Made by a program: the position numbers and the translations under genes. Positions 34,320 through 43,277 of a stretch of 64,000 nt of DNA are shown one piece after another. The stretch lies in the NCBI RefSeq assembly GCF_003075435.1, contig NZ_QCZJ01000012.1, forward strand, positions 62,001-126,000. Reading direction: 5' to 3'. The notes under the pieces were generated by a model, which saw nothing but the letters and a program-made list of their open reading frames with translations, was not told the origin of the DNA and ran no database searches. Positions within the stretch are counted from its first letter, which is position 1. Each line of letters begins with the position of its first letter. Source of the DNA: Terrimonas sp. Lineage in GTDB: Bacteria; Bacteroidota; Bacteroidia; Chitinophagales; Chitinophagaceae.

Positions 34320-35774
34320 TTATTTCTTCTTTTTCGCTGGCTTTTTTGTAGCGGCAGCGCCTGGTTTAACGTAAATATCTGCAGTGATTTTTCCGCTGCT
34401 AAGCTTAATATTTCTGATGGCTACTTTTGTATCCAGTCCGCCATAACTTTTGCTGTTAGGTTTTGAGGAACGGCTGAACGTTTTTTTTCTCGAGGTTCCC
34501 GGCCAAACGTCTCCTGTGTCACCTCCGTTTGTTCCCTTTTCCAGGTGCTGATTTCCATCTGCCTGCAGAAGCGCTACTTTATAATGCTGTTCATTACTGT
34601 TATCTTCCATTGAATCGTCTACATGGTAAATGAGTAAGCCTTCTGAAGGAATATATTTATCATAGTTTTTTTTCATTCTATGCTCTGCAAGAAAGTATTC
34701 ATTACCAGGGCCGCCATCCCTCCACAGCCGGTATACTTTTTTCCCGGATTTTACATCCTCTATTACAACGCCGGCGGAGTTAGCACTCTGGTTAATAGTG
34801 GTAACCCAGTTTTGCTGCACTTTGCACCATGCACAGGGATGAGCAGGGGTAAGTCCATTGTTATTCCAGCTGCCTCCTGCCATAAGGCACCAGTTGCCAA
34901 TACCTTCACTGGTATAATCAATATCGTACAGGTCAGGAAATCCAAAAAGCAAGTGTCCAAGTTCATGTGCGCATACTCCCAACTCACAGTCTTCCGGAAC
35001 GGTAAGATAAGCGTATATACTTGTTCCGTCTGCGTTATACACCTGTGGTAATACCCATTTATGGCTCCATATATCGTTTGAGCTACCTGTTACCTCGGCT
35101 CCCGGTCCGGCATGAATCACCACAAAAGCATCAACATATCCATCGTTATCATTATCATAAGTACTAAAGTTTATTTTTGGGTTTGCGGCCCGGGCAGCAT
35201 CCTGTGCCAATGTACGTGCATTCGGCGTAGCATTGCCCGTGCCGCTGTCGCCATGCGCGTACTCGCTTAATTTCCTGGGCATCCTGTAAGGACCAACTAC
35301 CTGCCCGGTAATAGATACCAGTCCATTGGTAACTTCTTTATAATATTCTTTTACGCTGCCTGTTGCTATTACCCCTTCACTAAAAAACAAATTTTCAAAC
35401 CTTTTCTTAGGCTGTGTCATTGGTTTATCGCTGAAATCAACCAGTATAACTGCTACCTTAAGTGTGCCCTGCAATGGCGCTCTTGATGCTGAACGAACAC
35501 GCACTCCGTTAGCAGAGGTTCCCAAGGCAAATACACTTCCTGGTTTTAATAATCCATCATTAAACCCTAATCTTGATTTTGCCAAAGGCTTAATCAGGGT
35601 ACTTAATACAGAGCTTCCCAGGCTTCTTTTTACCTGCTTTAAATCTGCCTTTAATTTCTTTTTTAATTCAGGGCTTGGGGCTATCATGCATCTTTCTCCA
35701 TTATTACTTTCAGCTGCGGCATTAATGATATTAATATAATTACCCAGTAATTCAGGTATTTCCTGCTTTTCCAT
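34320..35774 (-). CDS. M6 family (immune inhibitor A-like) zinc metalloprotease
   Basis: A 484-residue peptidase. The zinc site is CAHELGHLLFGFPDLYD (HExxH with the downstream Asp/Glu region), and MAGGSWNNNG provides the Met-turn, both typical of M6. A calcium-binding-like loop, DNDNDGYVD, lies about 190 residues from the start of the catalytic part. The surprise is the N-terminus: MEKQEIPELLGNYINIIN has no signal peptide, and an in-frame stop lies just upstream, so no longer start exists. There is also no type IX sorting domain; the protein ends in a Lys-rich tail (KKPAKKKK). Confidence 0.88.
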   Translation of the reverse strand: MEKQEIPELLGNYINIINAAAESNNGERCMIAPSPELKKKLKADLKQVKRSLGSSVLSTLIKPLAKSRLGFNDGLLKPGSVFALGTSANGVRVRSASRAPLQGTLKVAVILVDFSDKPMTQPKKRFENLFFSEGVIATGSVKEYYKEVTNGLVSITGQVVGPYRMPRKLSEYAHGDSGTGNATPNARTLAQDAARAANPKINFSTYDNDNDGYVDAFVVIHAGPGAEVTGSSNDIWSHKWVLPQVYNADGTSIYAYLTVPEDCELGVCAHELGHLLFGFPDLYDIDYTSEGIGNWCLMAGGSWNNNGLTPAHPCAWCKVQQNWVTTINQSANSAGVVIEDVKSGKKVYRLWRDGGPGNEYFLAEHRMKKNYDKYIPSEGLLIYHVDDSMEDNSNEQHYKVALLQADGNQHLEKGTNGGDTGDVWPGTSRKKTFSRSSKPNSKSYGGLDTKVAIRNIKLSSGKITADIYVKPGAAATKKPAKKKK

Positions 35775-36011
35775 GTTATAATTTTTAAATGCTTAAAAAT
35801 TCAGGGAGGATCAGTTATGATGTGTTATAGAGTAAGGAGCAAATAGCATCGGCTTCGATAAATTAAATGTACTCTTTATAAGCGGTTACAGCAATACCTA
35901 TTTAGGGTAGTACCCGGATTTATTTTCCTTTTAACTATTGCATAACCATAAAAGACAGGAGTAGGAACATTGATATAATCATTAACCCGAACATGAAAGG
36001 GATGACCACAA

Positions 36012-36051
36012 AAAGTAAAAGGCTGTCCTTTTAGAACAGCCTCTTTTACTT
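36012..36051 (-). terminator. Intrinsic terminator of the keto-glycoside operon (minus arm)
   Basis: On the minus strand, AGTAAAAGAGGCTGTTC then GGACAGCCTTTTACT form a stem with a 2-base bulge and a TAAAA-type loop, followed by TTTTT. It starts 20 bases after the DUF1080 stop codon. It is a good Rho-independent terminator and closes the four-gene arm. Confidence 0.75.
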
Positions 36052-36071
36052 TATCTGTAGTAATGGTATTA

Positions 36072-36788
36072 TTACAATTTTCTGATCTTGATATTCTTAA
36101 ACCAAACTTCATTACCGTGATCCTGCAATGCAATACGACCTTGTTTTGCTTTTGCGAATCCAGGCATATTTTTAAACTTACTGTTTGCTACCATTTGGTT
36201 CCAGGCATCATCACCAATTGTGGTTGATACAACCTTAGCGCCGTTTTGCCAGAGTTCAAGTTTGCCTTTGTGAAATTTTATGGTAATGCTGTTCCACTCT
36301 CCTGGAGACTTTACATTTTCGGGTTTGCTGGTAATCAGATCATATAAGTCGCCGGCACGGTGTTTTATGATCTTTGCATCCGGGTGACCGTTATTATCCA
36401 GCACCTGCATTTCAGGCCCGGTTAAATAAGAACGTTTGTATTCAGGGGATTCATTTACCAGAAAAATAACACCGCTATTACCATTAAGGGATATCTTCCA
36501 GTCGAGCTTTAATTCAAAATCTCCATATTCTTCAGCGGTAGTTGCATCACCGCCGGCTTCTTCGCCCTCGTGGGGTCCTAAATACAAGGTGCCATCCTGA
36601 ACAGACCACGCTTCGCCTAAATTTGTTTTACCGTATGAATGCCAGCCATTGGTAGTTGTACCATCAAAAAGTAATGTCCATCCTGCTTTCTTTTCTTTAG
36701 CAGTCAGTTCATTGTCCCTGGTTTGAGCACTTAGATTATTTAACGCTAAAACTCCCAATGCAAAACCACTCAATATTATTTTTTTCAT
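36072..36788 (-). CDS. DUF1080 protein, putative 3-keto-disaccharide hydrolase
   Basis: A 238-residue exported protein with a signal peptide (MKKIILSGFALGVLALNNLSAQ). The concanavalin-like sandwich starts with WTLLFDGTTTNGWHSYG, followed by the hallmark EYGDFELKLDWKISLNGNSGVIF and the loop GPEMQVLDNNGHPDA. Members of this Pfam family cleave 3-keto-glucosides and 3-keto-disaccharides. Here it is last in an operon with a cytochrome, an isomerase and a Gfo/Idh/MocA enzyme, and opposite a GMC dehydrogenase, which supports the keto-sugar role. Its stop is followed by a strong terminator. Confidence 0.92.
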   Translation of the reverse strand: MKKIILSGFALGVLALNNLSAQTRDNELTAKEKKAGWTLLFDGTTTNGWHSYGKTNLGEAWSVQDGTLYLGPHEGEEAGGDATTAEEYGDFELKLDWKISLNGNSGVIFLVNESPEYKRSYLTGPEMQVLDNNGHPDAKIIKHRAGDLYDLITSKPENVKSPGEWNSITIKFHKGKLELWQNGAKVVSTTIGDDAWNQMVANSKFKNMPGFAKAKQGRIALQDHGNEVWFKNIKIRKL

Positions 36789-36794
36789 TCTTTA

Positions 36795-37232
36795 TTATTT
36801 GATTGTAAGAATATATTTTACCATTGCTTCGCAATCTTCTTCGGATAAAGTTGGGTGAGGCGCCATTGGAATTTCACCCCAAACACCAGCACCTCCTTCT
36901 TTTATTTTTTTTGCAAGTTTTGCTATGTCTTTCTCATTATATTTTTTTGCAACTTCTGCATATGAGGGTCCAACCAGCTTTGTTTTCTCCTGGTGACATG
37001 CGAGGCAGTCACCACCAGCTATCAGCGCTTTTCCATCTTTTGCAGGTGGCGGTGGCGGCACAGCTACTGTTACCGCGCCTGTTGCAGAATCAACCACAAA
37101 GGCTTTTTTAGCCTTGGTTTCACCAATCTGTGGATTAATACTGGCGCTTATCGGTTTTTTTGGTTCTGAAGGATGGTTGCCACAGGCATAACAAATCACT
37201 GCTAAAATCAGGGCCGATGAAATTTTCTTCAT
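36795..37232 (-). CDS. Lipoprotein cytochrome c (class I)
   Basis: A 145-residue protein. The signal ends in a lipobox with Cys17 (CYACGNH). A proline-rich linker (VAVPPPPPAKDG) leads to one haem-binding motif, CLACH (76-80), with the axial Met likely M123 in GEIPMAPHP. The fold is that of monohaem cytochromes that accept electrons from periplasmic dehydrogenases. It is 6 bases upstream of the DUF1080 gene, so they are tightly coupled. It is the natural electron acceptor for the GMC flavoprotein coded on the opposite arm. Confidence 0.92.
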   Translation of the reverse strand: MKKISSALILAVICYACGNHPSEPKKPISASINPQIGETKAKKAFVVDSATGAVTVAVPPPPPAKDGKALIAGGDCLACHQEKTKLVGPSYAEVAKKYNEKDIAKLAKKIKEGGAGVWGEIPMAPHPTLSEEDCEAMVKYILTIK

Positions 37233-37296
37233 TACTTACTTTATTTAAATTGTCATGATTATGTCAAAAAAACGGCCATAAATATCCGAAGAAAAA

Positions 37297-38352
37297 CTAC
37301 TCAAGCCCCAAAACCTTGCGATTAAATTTTTCGTCGCTGCCTGTTCCGGCAAAATCATCAAATGCGTGCTCTGTAACACGAATAATATGATTTTTAATGA
37401 ACGGCGCTCCTTCAGCAGCTCCCTGTTCAGGGTGTTTCAGTGCACATTCCCATTCCAGCACAGCCCATCCTTTATAATTGTAGGCTGCCAGTTTACTGAA
37501 AATAGATTTAAAATCAACCTGTCCGTCGCCCAACGAGCGGAAACGACCAGCACGTTCCACCCAGCCCTGGTAGCCACCATATACACCTTGTTTACCTGTT
37601 GGGTTAAACTCCGCGTCTTTTACATGGAACATGCGGATGCGCTCATGGTAATTATCGATATAATCCAGATAGTTTAAGCATTGCAATACAAAATGGCTTG
37701 GATCATACAGCAGGCAGGCTCTCGGGTGATTTTTAACTTTCTCCAGAAACATTTCGTAGGTAATGCCATCATGTAAATCCTCGCCGGGATGTATTTCATA
37801 GCACAGGTCAATTCCCTGCGCATCAAATTCATTTAATATGGGCAACCAGCGGTTAGCCAATTCGGTAAACCCGGTTTCTACCAATCCGGCAGGGCGTTGC
37901 GGCCATGGATATACCGTATGCCATAATAAGGCACCGCTAAAGGTAGCATGCGCATTCAAGCCAAGATTCCTGGAAGCTTTGGCCGCGTTTTTCAGATGCT
38001 TTACCGCCCATTCTGTACGGGCCTTTGGATTATTATGATATTGCGCCGGGGCAAAGCCATCAAACAGTGCATCATATGCCGGATGCACAGCAACCAACTG
38101 CCCGATTATATGAGAGGCTAGTTCTGTGATCTGTAATCCGGCTTCGTTTACCACACCTTTTATTTCATCTGCATAGGTTTTGCTTTCAGCCGCTTTATCT
38201 ATGTCAATAATATGGGTAGCCCATGTTGGTATCTGCACACCCACATAACCCAAGCCTGCCGCCCATTCGCAAATAGATTTTAAATTATTGAAAGGCGCTT
38301 TATCGCCTAAAAACTGGGCAAGGAAAATACCGGGGCCCTGTACGTTCGTCAT
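37297..38352 (-). CDS. Sugar phosphate isomerase/epimerase family protein
   Basis: A 351-residue TIM-barrel of the xylose isomerase-like family. Conserved metal-binding positions are in CYEIHPGEDLHDG (Glu), LLYDPSHFVLQ (Asp-His), IRMFHVKDAEF (His-Asp) and WAVLEWECAL (Glu). No signal peptide, so cytoplasmic. In 3-keto-glycoside pathways such barrels isomerise or cleave the keto-sugar; here the exact reaction is inferred from context. Between the Gfo gene and the cytochrome gene on the minus strand. Confidence 0.88.
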   Translation of the reverse strand: MTNVQGPGIFLAQFLGDKAPFNNLKSICEWAAGLGYVGVQIPTWATHIIDIDKAAESKTYADEIKGVVNEAGLQITELASHIIGQLVAVHPAYDALFDGFAPAQYHNNPKARTEWAVKHLKNAAKASRNLGLNAHATFSGALLWHTVYPWPQRPAGLVETGFTELANRWLPILNEFDAQGIDLCYEIHPGEDLHDGITYEMFLEKVKNHPRACLLYDPSHFVLQCLNYLDYIDNYHERIRMFHVKDAEFNPTGKQGVYGGYQGWVERAGRFRSLGDGQVDFKSIFSKLAAYNYKGWAVLEWECALKHPEQGAAEGAPFIKNHIIRVTEHAFDDFAGTGSDEKFNRKVLGLE

Positions 38353-38453
38353 GACTATAAAATTTTAAAATTCTTAAATAAGGTGGAAGGTGAAGGGTAG
38401 AGGGCAAAAAACACAGGTTTGATGTCTGTGGTTTGCCATTTGCCGGTTATTAG

Positions 38454-38481
38454 GTAGAGACAAGGCATACCTTGTCTCTAC
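38454..38481. repeat. GTAGAGAC-type palindromic repeat
   Basis: A perfect 12-bp inverted repeat, GTAGAGACAAGG (38454-38465) and CCTTGTCTCTAC (38470-38481), with a CATA loop. Palindromes starting GTAGAGAC are dispersed in many Bacteroidetes and cyanobacterial genomes. It lies between the Gfo and isomerase genes of the same operon and could attenuate or stabilise the transcript. Only one copy was found in this window. Confidence 0.7.
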
Positions 38482-38491
38482 ACGCTGTACC

Positions 38492-39649
38492 CTACACCGT
38501 AAAATCAGTCCATTTTTCGCTGCTTCCTCCGCTCTTCACCACATTATCAATAAACGCCATACCTCTTACACCATCAGCCGCTGTTGGAAAATCCAGCATT
38601 TCTGTAGTAGGTGTTGTGCCATCAAGCTTTGCGGAAAGAGTAAGCGCAAAATTGCGATAGATATTACCGAAAGCTTCAAGATAACCTTCGGGGTGACCTG
38701 CCGGCACCCGCGTATTATGCTTGGCAAAACTGCTGAGGTAACCGCCGCCTGTTCTGTATATTTCTGTAGGTCTATCAAGCCATTTCAGCAATAAAGTGTT
38801 AGGTTCCTGCTGCGCCCATTCCAGTCCGCCTTTATCGCCATACACCCTTATCTTAAGCGCGTTTTCTTCACCGGCGGCAATCTGCGATGCTATAAGCACT
38901 CCTGCCGCGCCGTTGTCAAATTTCAACAACACATTTCCATCATCATCAAGTGCACGGCCCGGAACCATAATATTTAAATCCGCACAGAGCTTTGTTATAC
39001 GTGAACCGGTAATGTATTCTGCCAGATGCGCGGCATGTGTACCGATATCTCCCATGCAACCAGATTTACCTGATTTAGATGGATCTGTTCTCCATGCGGC
39101 CTGTGCATTACCTTCCCTTTCGCTCATGCGGGTTAACCACCCCTGCGGATATTCTACTATTATTTTTTTGATCTTTCCCAATGCACCATCCTTTACCATT
39201 TGCTTTGCCTGCTTAACCATCGGGTAGCCGGAATAGGTATGCGTTAATGCAAGAACAAGTCCTGTTTCTTCAACCTTTTTTTGCAGCTTTTTAGCTTCAT
39301 CCAAAGTAAACGTGATTGGCTTTTCAACCACTACATTAAAGCCATTATCCAGTGCCATATATGCAGGATCAAAGTGTACGAAGTTCGGTGTAACAATGGT
39401 TAAAAAATCCATACGTTCACCTTCCGGAAGCTTTGCTTCCGCTTTTATCATTTCCTGGTAGGTAGTATATGTTCTGCTTTCAGGAAGAAATAATGACTTT
39501 GCGGAATCTTTTGCGATATCAGGATTGTGGCTTAGTGCGCCACAAGCTAATTCAATCAGGCCATCCATGTTGGCAGCAATACGATGAACGGCGCCGATGA
39601 AGGCATCCTTGCCTCCGCCTACCATTCCCATTTTTAATTTTCTGTTCAT
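38492..39649 (-). CDS. Gfo/Idh/MocA family oxidoreductase
   Basis: A 385-residue sugar oxidoreductase without signal peptide. Rossmann start: MGMVGGGKDAFIGAVHRIA; the catalytic motif is VVVEKPITFTLDEAK; the substrate domain contains GCMGDIGTHAAHLAEYITG with the conserved His. Related Bacteroidetes enzymes act on 3-keto- or other oxidised sugars. First gene of the minus arm; its start is divergent from the plus arm across 235 bases. Confidence 0.92.
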   Translation of the reverse strand: MNRKLKMGMVGGGKDAFIGAVHRIAANMDGLIELACGALSHNPDIAKDSAKSLFLPESRTYTTYQEMIKAEAKLPEGERMDFLTIVTPNFVHFDPAYMALDNGFNVVVEKPITFTLDEAKKLQKKVEETGLVLALTHTYSGYPMVKQAKQMVKDGALGKIKKIIVEYPQGWLTRMSEREGNAQAAWRTDPSKSGKSGCMGDIGTHAAHLAEYITGSRITKLCADLNIMVPGRALDDDGNVLLKFDNGAAGVLIASQIAAGEENALKIRVYGDKGGLEWAQQEPNTLLLKWLDRPTEIYRTGGGYLSSFAKHNTRVPAGHPEGYLEAFGNIYRNFALTLSAKLDGTTPTTEMLDFPTAADGVRGMAFIDNVVKSGGSSEKWTDFTV

Positions 39650-39884
39650 GAAAAAAATATTAACGTGATAAAAAATCTGAAGAGGGATTAAAAATAAAAC
39701 ATTTACGTTTACTGCAATTTCTTTTTATGTGAAATAATTTTACAACTGTATTGGTTCACAGCATTAATTTTAATATAGCCACCTTATTTCTCCCTTTTAA
39801 GAATTCTCAAAAAAATGCAGCTTAACAATCAAAAAGAAATTTATTTATAAAACATTTCCTACCTTAACTGCCAGTTATAAGGTT
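39650..39884. promoter_or_regulatory. Divergent promoter region of the keto-glycoside cluster
   Basis: 235 bases, AT-rich, separating the two divergent arms. It must hold the promoters of both. I could not identify a perfect TAnnTTTG box or an operator by eye. Confidence 0.5.
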
Positions 39885-40790
39885 ATGTCCACTTCATCAT
39901 CGAATCCACGCAGGCGTGCCATAAAGCATATTATTGCAGGTTCTCTGGCAATAGGCACCACGCCGGCATTTGCCGGTTCTGTTTCTTCCAAACGTGGGGA
40001 AGAAAGCAATTATAATATGAAAGGAAATATCAATCATTCGGTATGCCGCTGGTGTTATGGCAGCATATCCCTGGAAGAGTTTTGCGCGTCTGTAAAGAAA
40101 TTAGGCATCAATGCTATTGATCTTATTGGACCAAAGGATTGGCCGGTACTGCAGAAATATGGTATTTATTCTTCTATGTGCAACGGGGCCGAAATAAATC
40201 TTGAGGATGGCTGGAATCATACCGAGTTTCATCCGCAGTTAATAAAAAATTACAGCGAAATGATACCTCTTGTTGCTAAAGCAGGCTATAAGCAACTTAT
40301 TTGCTTCAGTGGCAGCAGGCGGAATCTCGACAATGAAACCGGCTGGAAAAACTGTGCCGATGGTTTAAAACAGGTAATAGGTATTGCTGAAAAATATAAG
40401 GTAACACTGGTAATGGAACTGCTCAACAGTAAAATTGACCACAAAGATTACCAATGCGACAGAACAGCCTGGGGGGTAGAATTGGCCAAACGCATTGGAT
40501 CTGAAAATTTCAAATTGCTGTACGACATATATCATATGCAGATTGATGAGGGAGATGTGATAAGAACAATTAAAGAATATCACCCTTATATTTCTCATTA
40601 TCATACAGGCGGTGTTCCCGGCAGAAGGGAAATAAACGAGACCCAGGAATTGTATTACCCTGCTATAATGAAAGCTATCATTGATATTGGCTTTAAAGGA
40701 TATGTAGCGCAGGAATTCATCCCTACACCCAAAGATGCTCAAGGACAGATTGCATCACTAGAAGCTGCGGTAAAAATTTGCGATGTATAA
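39885..40790 (+). CDS. Hydroxypyruvate isomerase-like TIM-barrel protein with Tat-like leader
   Basis: A 301-residue TIM-barrel. The N-terminal 30 residues, MSTSSSNPRRRAIKHIIAGSLAIG then TTPAFAGS, look like a twin-arginine signal with an Ala-x-Ala-type cleavage site, so the mature enzyme may be periplasmic. The mature part has VTLVMELLNSK (metal Glu), KLLYDIYHMQIDEGD (Asp/His) and ISHYHTGGVPGR. The family includes hydroxypyruvate isomerases and keto-sugar isomerases; assignment within it is open. First gene of the plus arm. Confidence 0.88.
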   Translation: MSTSSSNPRRRAIKHIIAGSLAIGTTPAFAGSVSSKRGEESNYNMKGNINHSVCRWCYGSISLEEFCASVKKLGINAIDLIGPKDWPVLQKYGIYSSMCNGAEINLEDGWNHTEFHPQLIKNYSEMIPLVAKAGYKQLICFSGSRRNLDNETGWKNCADGLKQVIGIAEKYKVTLVMELLNSKIDHKDYQCDRTAWGVELAKRIGSENFKLLYDIYHMQIDEGDVIRTIKEYHPYISHYHTGGVPGRREINETQELYYPAIMKAIIDIGFKGYVAQEFIPTPKDAQGQIASLEAAVKICDV

Positions 40791-40854
40791 TCCAGTCACA
40801 TATATTTTTAATAATTTATTAAAAACAGATTGCTAATTGATTAAACTATAACTT

Positions 40855-42630
40855 ATGCCGGAAAACGTTTATGATGCTATTGTAATTGGCTCGGGAATAA
40901 GTGGCGGATGGGCCGCAAAAGAGTTGACCGAAAAAGGACTGAAAGTAATTATGCTGGAACGTGGGAGAAATATTGAACACGTAAAAGATTATGTAAATGC
41001 CAACAAAAATCCGTGGGAGTTTCCGCACAGAGGCGGGCGCACGCAACAGATGGTTCATGATTATCCTGTATTGAAAAGAGATTATCCTTTAAATGAAACC
41101 AACCTCGATTACTGGTGCAGCGATAAGGAAAATCCTTATACAGAAATCAAACGTTTTGACTGGTTCCGTGGCTACCATGTTGGTGGGCGTTCATTAATGT
41201 GGGGCAGGCAGAGCTACCGTTTGGGTGACTGGGATTTTGAGGCAAACGCAAAAGAAGGGGTTGGCGTTGACTGGCCGGTTCGCTATAAAGAAATTGCTCC
41301 CTGGTATGATCATGTTGAAAGATTTGCCGGCATAAGTGGATCAAAAGAAGGATTGCCGGAATTGCCCGACGGACAATTTTTACCTCCTATGGAAATGACC
41401 TGTGTTGAAAAAGATGTGGCAGCCCGCATAAAAGAAAAATTCGGCGGCAAAAGAAAAATGATTATTGGCCGCACAGCTAATATTACTGTTCCTTTTACCG
41501 ATCAGGGAAGACAAAATTGCCAGTTCCGCAATAAATGCTGGTTGGGTTGCCCTTATGGCGCTTATTTCAGCACACAATCTTCTACATTGCCTGCCGCTAT
41601 GAAAACAGGCAACCTCACACTGCGCCCCTGGAGCATTGTTACCAAAATTTTATACGATAAGGATACAAAAAGAGCTACCGGCGTTGAAGTGCTGGATGCT
41701 GAAAGTAACAAGACATATACGTATACTGCCAAAATTATTTTCCTTAATGCATCTGCACTTAACAGTGCATGGGTGTTGATGAATTCTGCAACAGATATAT
41801 GGCCCGATGGGCTTGGAAGCAGCAGCGGAGAACTGGGGCACAATGTAATGGATCATCACCTTGGTGTAGGCGCCGGTGGAGTAGTGGATGGCTATGAAGA
41901 TAAATACTATTTTGGTCGTCGTGCCAATGGTATTTATATTCCACGTTACAGGAATTTCTTTGGCGATAAGAGAGACTATCTCCGTGGCTTTGGCTACCAG
42001 GGAGGAGGAAGCAGGGGCGGTTACAGCCGTTCGGCAGAAGAGGTGTCCCTGGGAGCAGACCTTAAGAATGCGTTGGTTGAGCCAGGTGTATGGACAATGG
42101 GTATAGGAGGCTTTGGTGAAACACTGCCTTACCATGAAAACAGGATATATATTGATAAGAATACCTACGGTGATAAAATGGAGCAATTCAATGATCCCGT
42201 TACCGGCAAAGACCTTGGTATGCGCCCTGTTCCTGATAAAAACGGAAAGCAACGTGTAGATAAATGGGGCTTACCTGTACTGGCTATGGATGTTGAGTAT
42301 AAAGAGAATGAAAAGAAAATGCGCAAGGATATGCTGAGCGATGCTATTGAAATGCTGGAAGCTGCCGGCGTAAAAAATGTGCAGGGGCGCGAAGGAGACG
42401 GCACTTTAGGAAGAGGTATACATGAAATGGGAACCGCACGTATGGGGCACGATCCTAAAACATCTGTTTTGAATAAATTTAACCAGGTATGGGATGCGCC
42501 GAATGTATTTGTAACAGATGGGGCGTTCATGACTTCAGCGGGTTGCGTAAATCCATCTCTTACTTATATGGCTTTTACAGCAAGAGCTGTTGATCATGCA
42601 TTTAGTGAATTAAAGAAACAAAATCTTTAA
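40855..42630 (+). CDS. GMC family flavin oxidoreductase (putative glucoside 3-dehydrogenase large subunit)
   Basis: A 591-residue FAD enzyme. The nucleotide-binding motif is VIGSGISGGWAAKEL, the FAD/active-site segment GGRSLMWGRQSYR, and the C-terminal block GIHEMGTARMGHDP to GCVNPSLTYMAFTARA carries the conserved His and Asn. It has no signal peptide and would need its partner for export. A cysteine-rich region, CQFRNKCWLGCPYG, suggests a cluster or disulphide site. FAD glucoside 3-dehydrogenases pair a GMC subunit with a Tat-targeted small subunit and a cytochrome c, which is exactly the set found here. Confidence 0.9.
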   Translation: MPENVYDAIVIGSGISGGWAAKELTEKGLKVIMLERGRNIEHVKDYVNANKNPWEFPHRGGRTQQMVHDYPVLKRDYPLNETNLDYWCSDKENPYTEIKRFDWFRGYHVGGRSLMWGRQSYRLGDWDFEANAKEGVGVDWPVRYKEIAPWYDHVERFAGISGSKEGLPELPDGQFLPPMEMTCVEKDVAARIKEKFGGKRKMIIGRTANITVPFTDQGRQNCQFRNKCWLGCPYGAYFSTQSSTLPAAMKTGNLTLRPWSIVTKILYDKDTKRATGVEVLDAESNKTYTYTAKIIFLNASALNSAWVLMNSATDIWPDGLGSSSGELGHNVMDHHLGVGAGGVVDGYEDKYYFGRRANGIYIPRYRNFFGDKRDYLRGFGYQGGGSRGGYSRSAEEVSLGADLKNALVEPGVWTMGIGGFGETLPYHENRIYIDKNTYGDKMEQFNDPVTGKDLGMRPVPDKNGKQRVDKWGLPVLAMDVEYKENEKKMRKDMLSDAIEMLEAAGVKNVQGREGDGTLGRGIHEMGTARMGHDPKTSVLNKFNQVWDAPNVFVTDGAFMTSAGCVNPSLTYMAFTARAVDHAFSELKKQNL

Positions 42631-42674
42631 TGTAAGGGTTAAAAATTTTTTTGACAATCTTAAAAACGAATTAT

Positions 42675-43259
42675 ATGAACAGACGTGATGCCTTATCGAG
42701 AGTTGCCCTGATACTTGGAGGAACCGTGATTGGCGCTAACGCTTTTTTAGAAGGATGTAAACCTGCTGATAAAAAAAGCAGCGATGATAGCAGCGCTAAA
42801 CCTTTGTTTGCTGCTACAGACGCTGCCTATCTTGATGAAATAGCAGAAACAATAATACCTGCAACAGATACTCCCGGCGCCAAGGCTGCTAAGGTTGGCG
42901 CTTTTATGACAGTGATGGTAACGGACTGTTATCCTGAAGCTGATCAAAAGGTGTTTATTGATGGAATGAAAAAACTGGAAGAAGCCAGTAAGAAAAAAAA
43001 CAACAAATCATTTATGGATAGCAGTGCCGAAGAACGTAAAGCGCTGTTGATTGATATTGATAAAGAAGCCAAAGATTATATGGCTTCTAAAAAGAATGAA
43101 GACCCCAAGCATTACTTCAGAATGATGAAAGAGCTTACCCTGCTTGGCTATTTTACTTCTGAACCCGGGGCTACACAAGCCTTGCGCTATGTAGCAGTAC
43201 CCGGAAAATACGAGGGTTGTGTAGCATATAAAAAAGGCGACAGGGCCTGGGCGAGTTGA
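42675..43259 (+). CDS. Gluconate 2-dehydrogenase subunit 3 family protein (small, Tat-type subunit)
   Basis: 194 residues from the ATG at 42675: MNRRDALSRVALILGGTVIG carries twin arginines followed by a hydrophobic core. FAATDAAYLDEIAETIIPATDTPGAKAA and ELTLLGYFTSEPGATQALRY are the family blocks. In known FAD sugar dehydrogenases this subunit brings the signal-less GMC subunit through the Tat pore as a hitch-hiker and stabilises it. It follows the GMC gene directly and ends the plus arm before a strong terminator. The frame is open from 42651; the ATG at 42675 sits right before the twin arginines. Confidence 0.9.
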   Translation: MNRRDALSRVALILGGTVIGANAFLEGCKPADKKSSDDSSAKPLFAATDAAYLDEIAETIIPATDTPGAKAAKVGAFMTVMVTDCYPEADQKVFIDGMKKLEEASKKKNNKSFMDSSAEERKALLIDIDKEAKDYMASKKNEDPKHYFRMMKELTLLGYFTSEPGATQALRYVAVPGKYEGCVAYKKGDRAWAS

Positions 43260-43277
43260 TAAAATATTGTTGAAATC

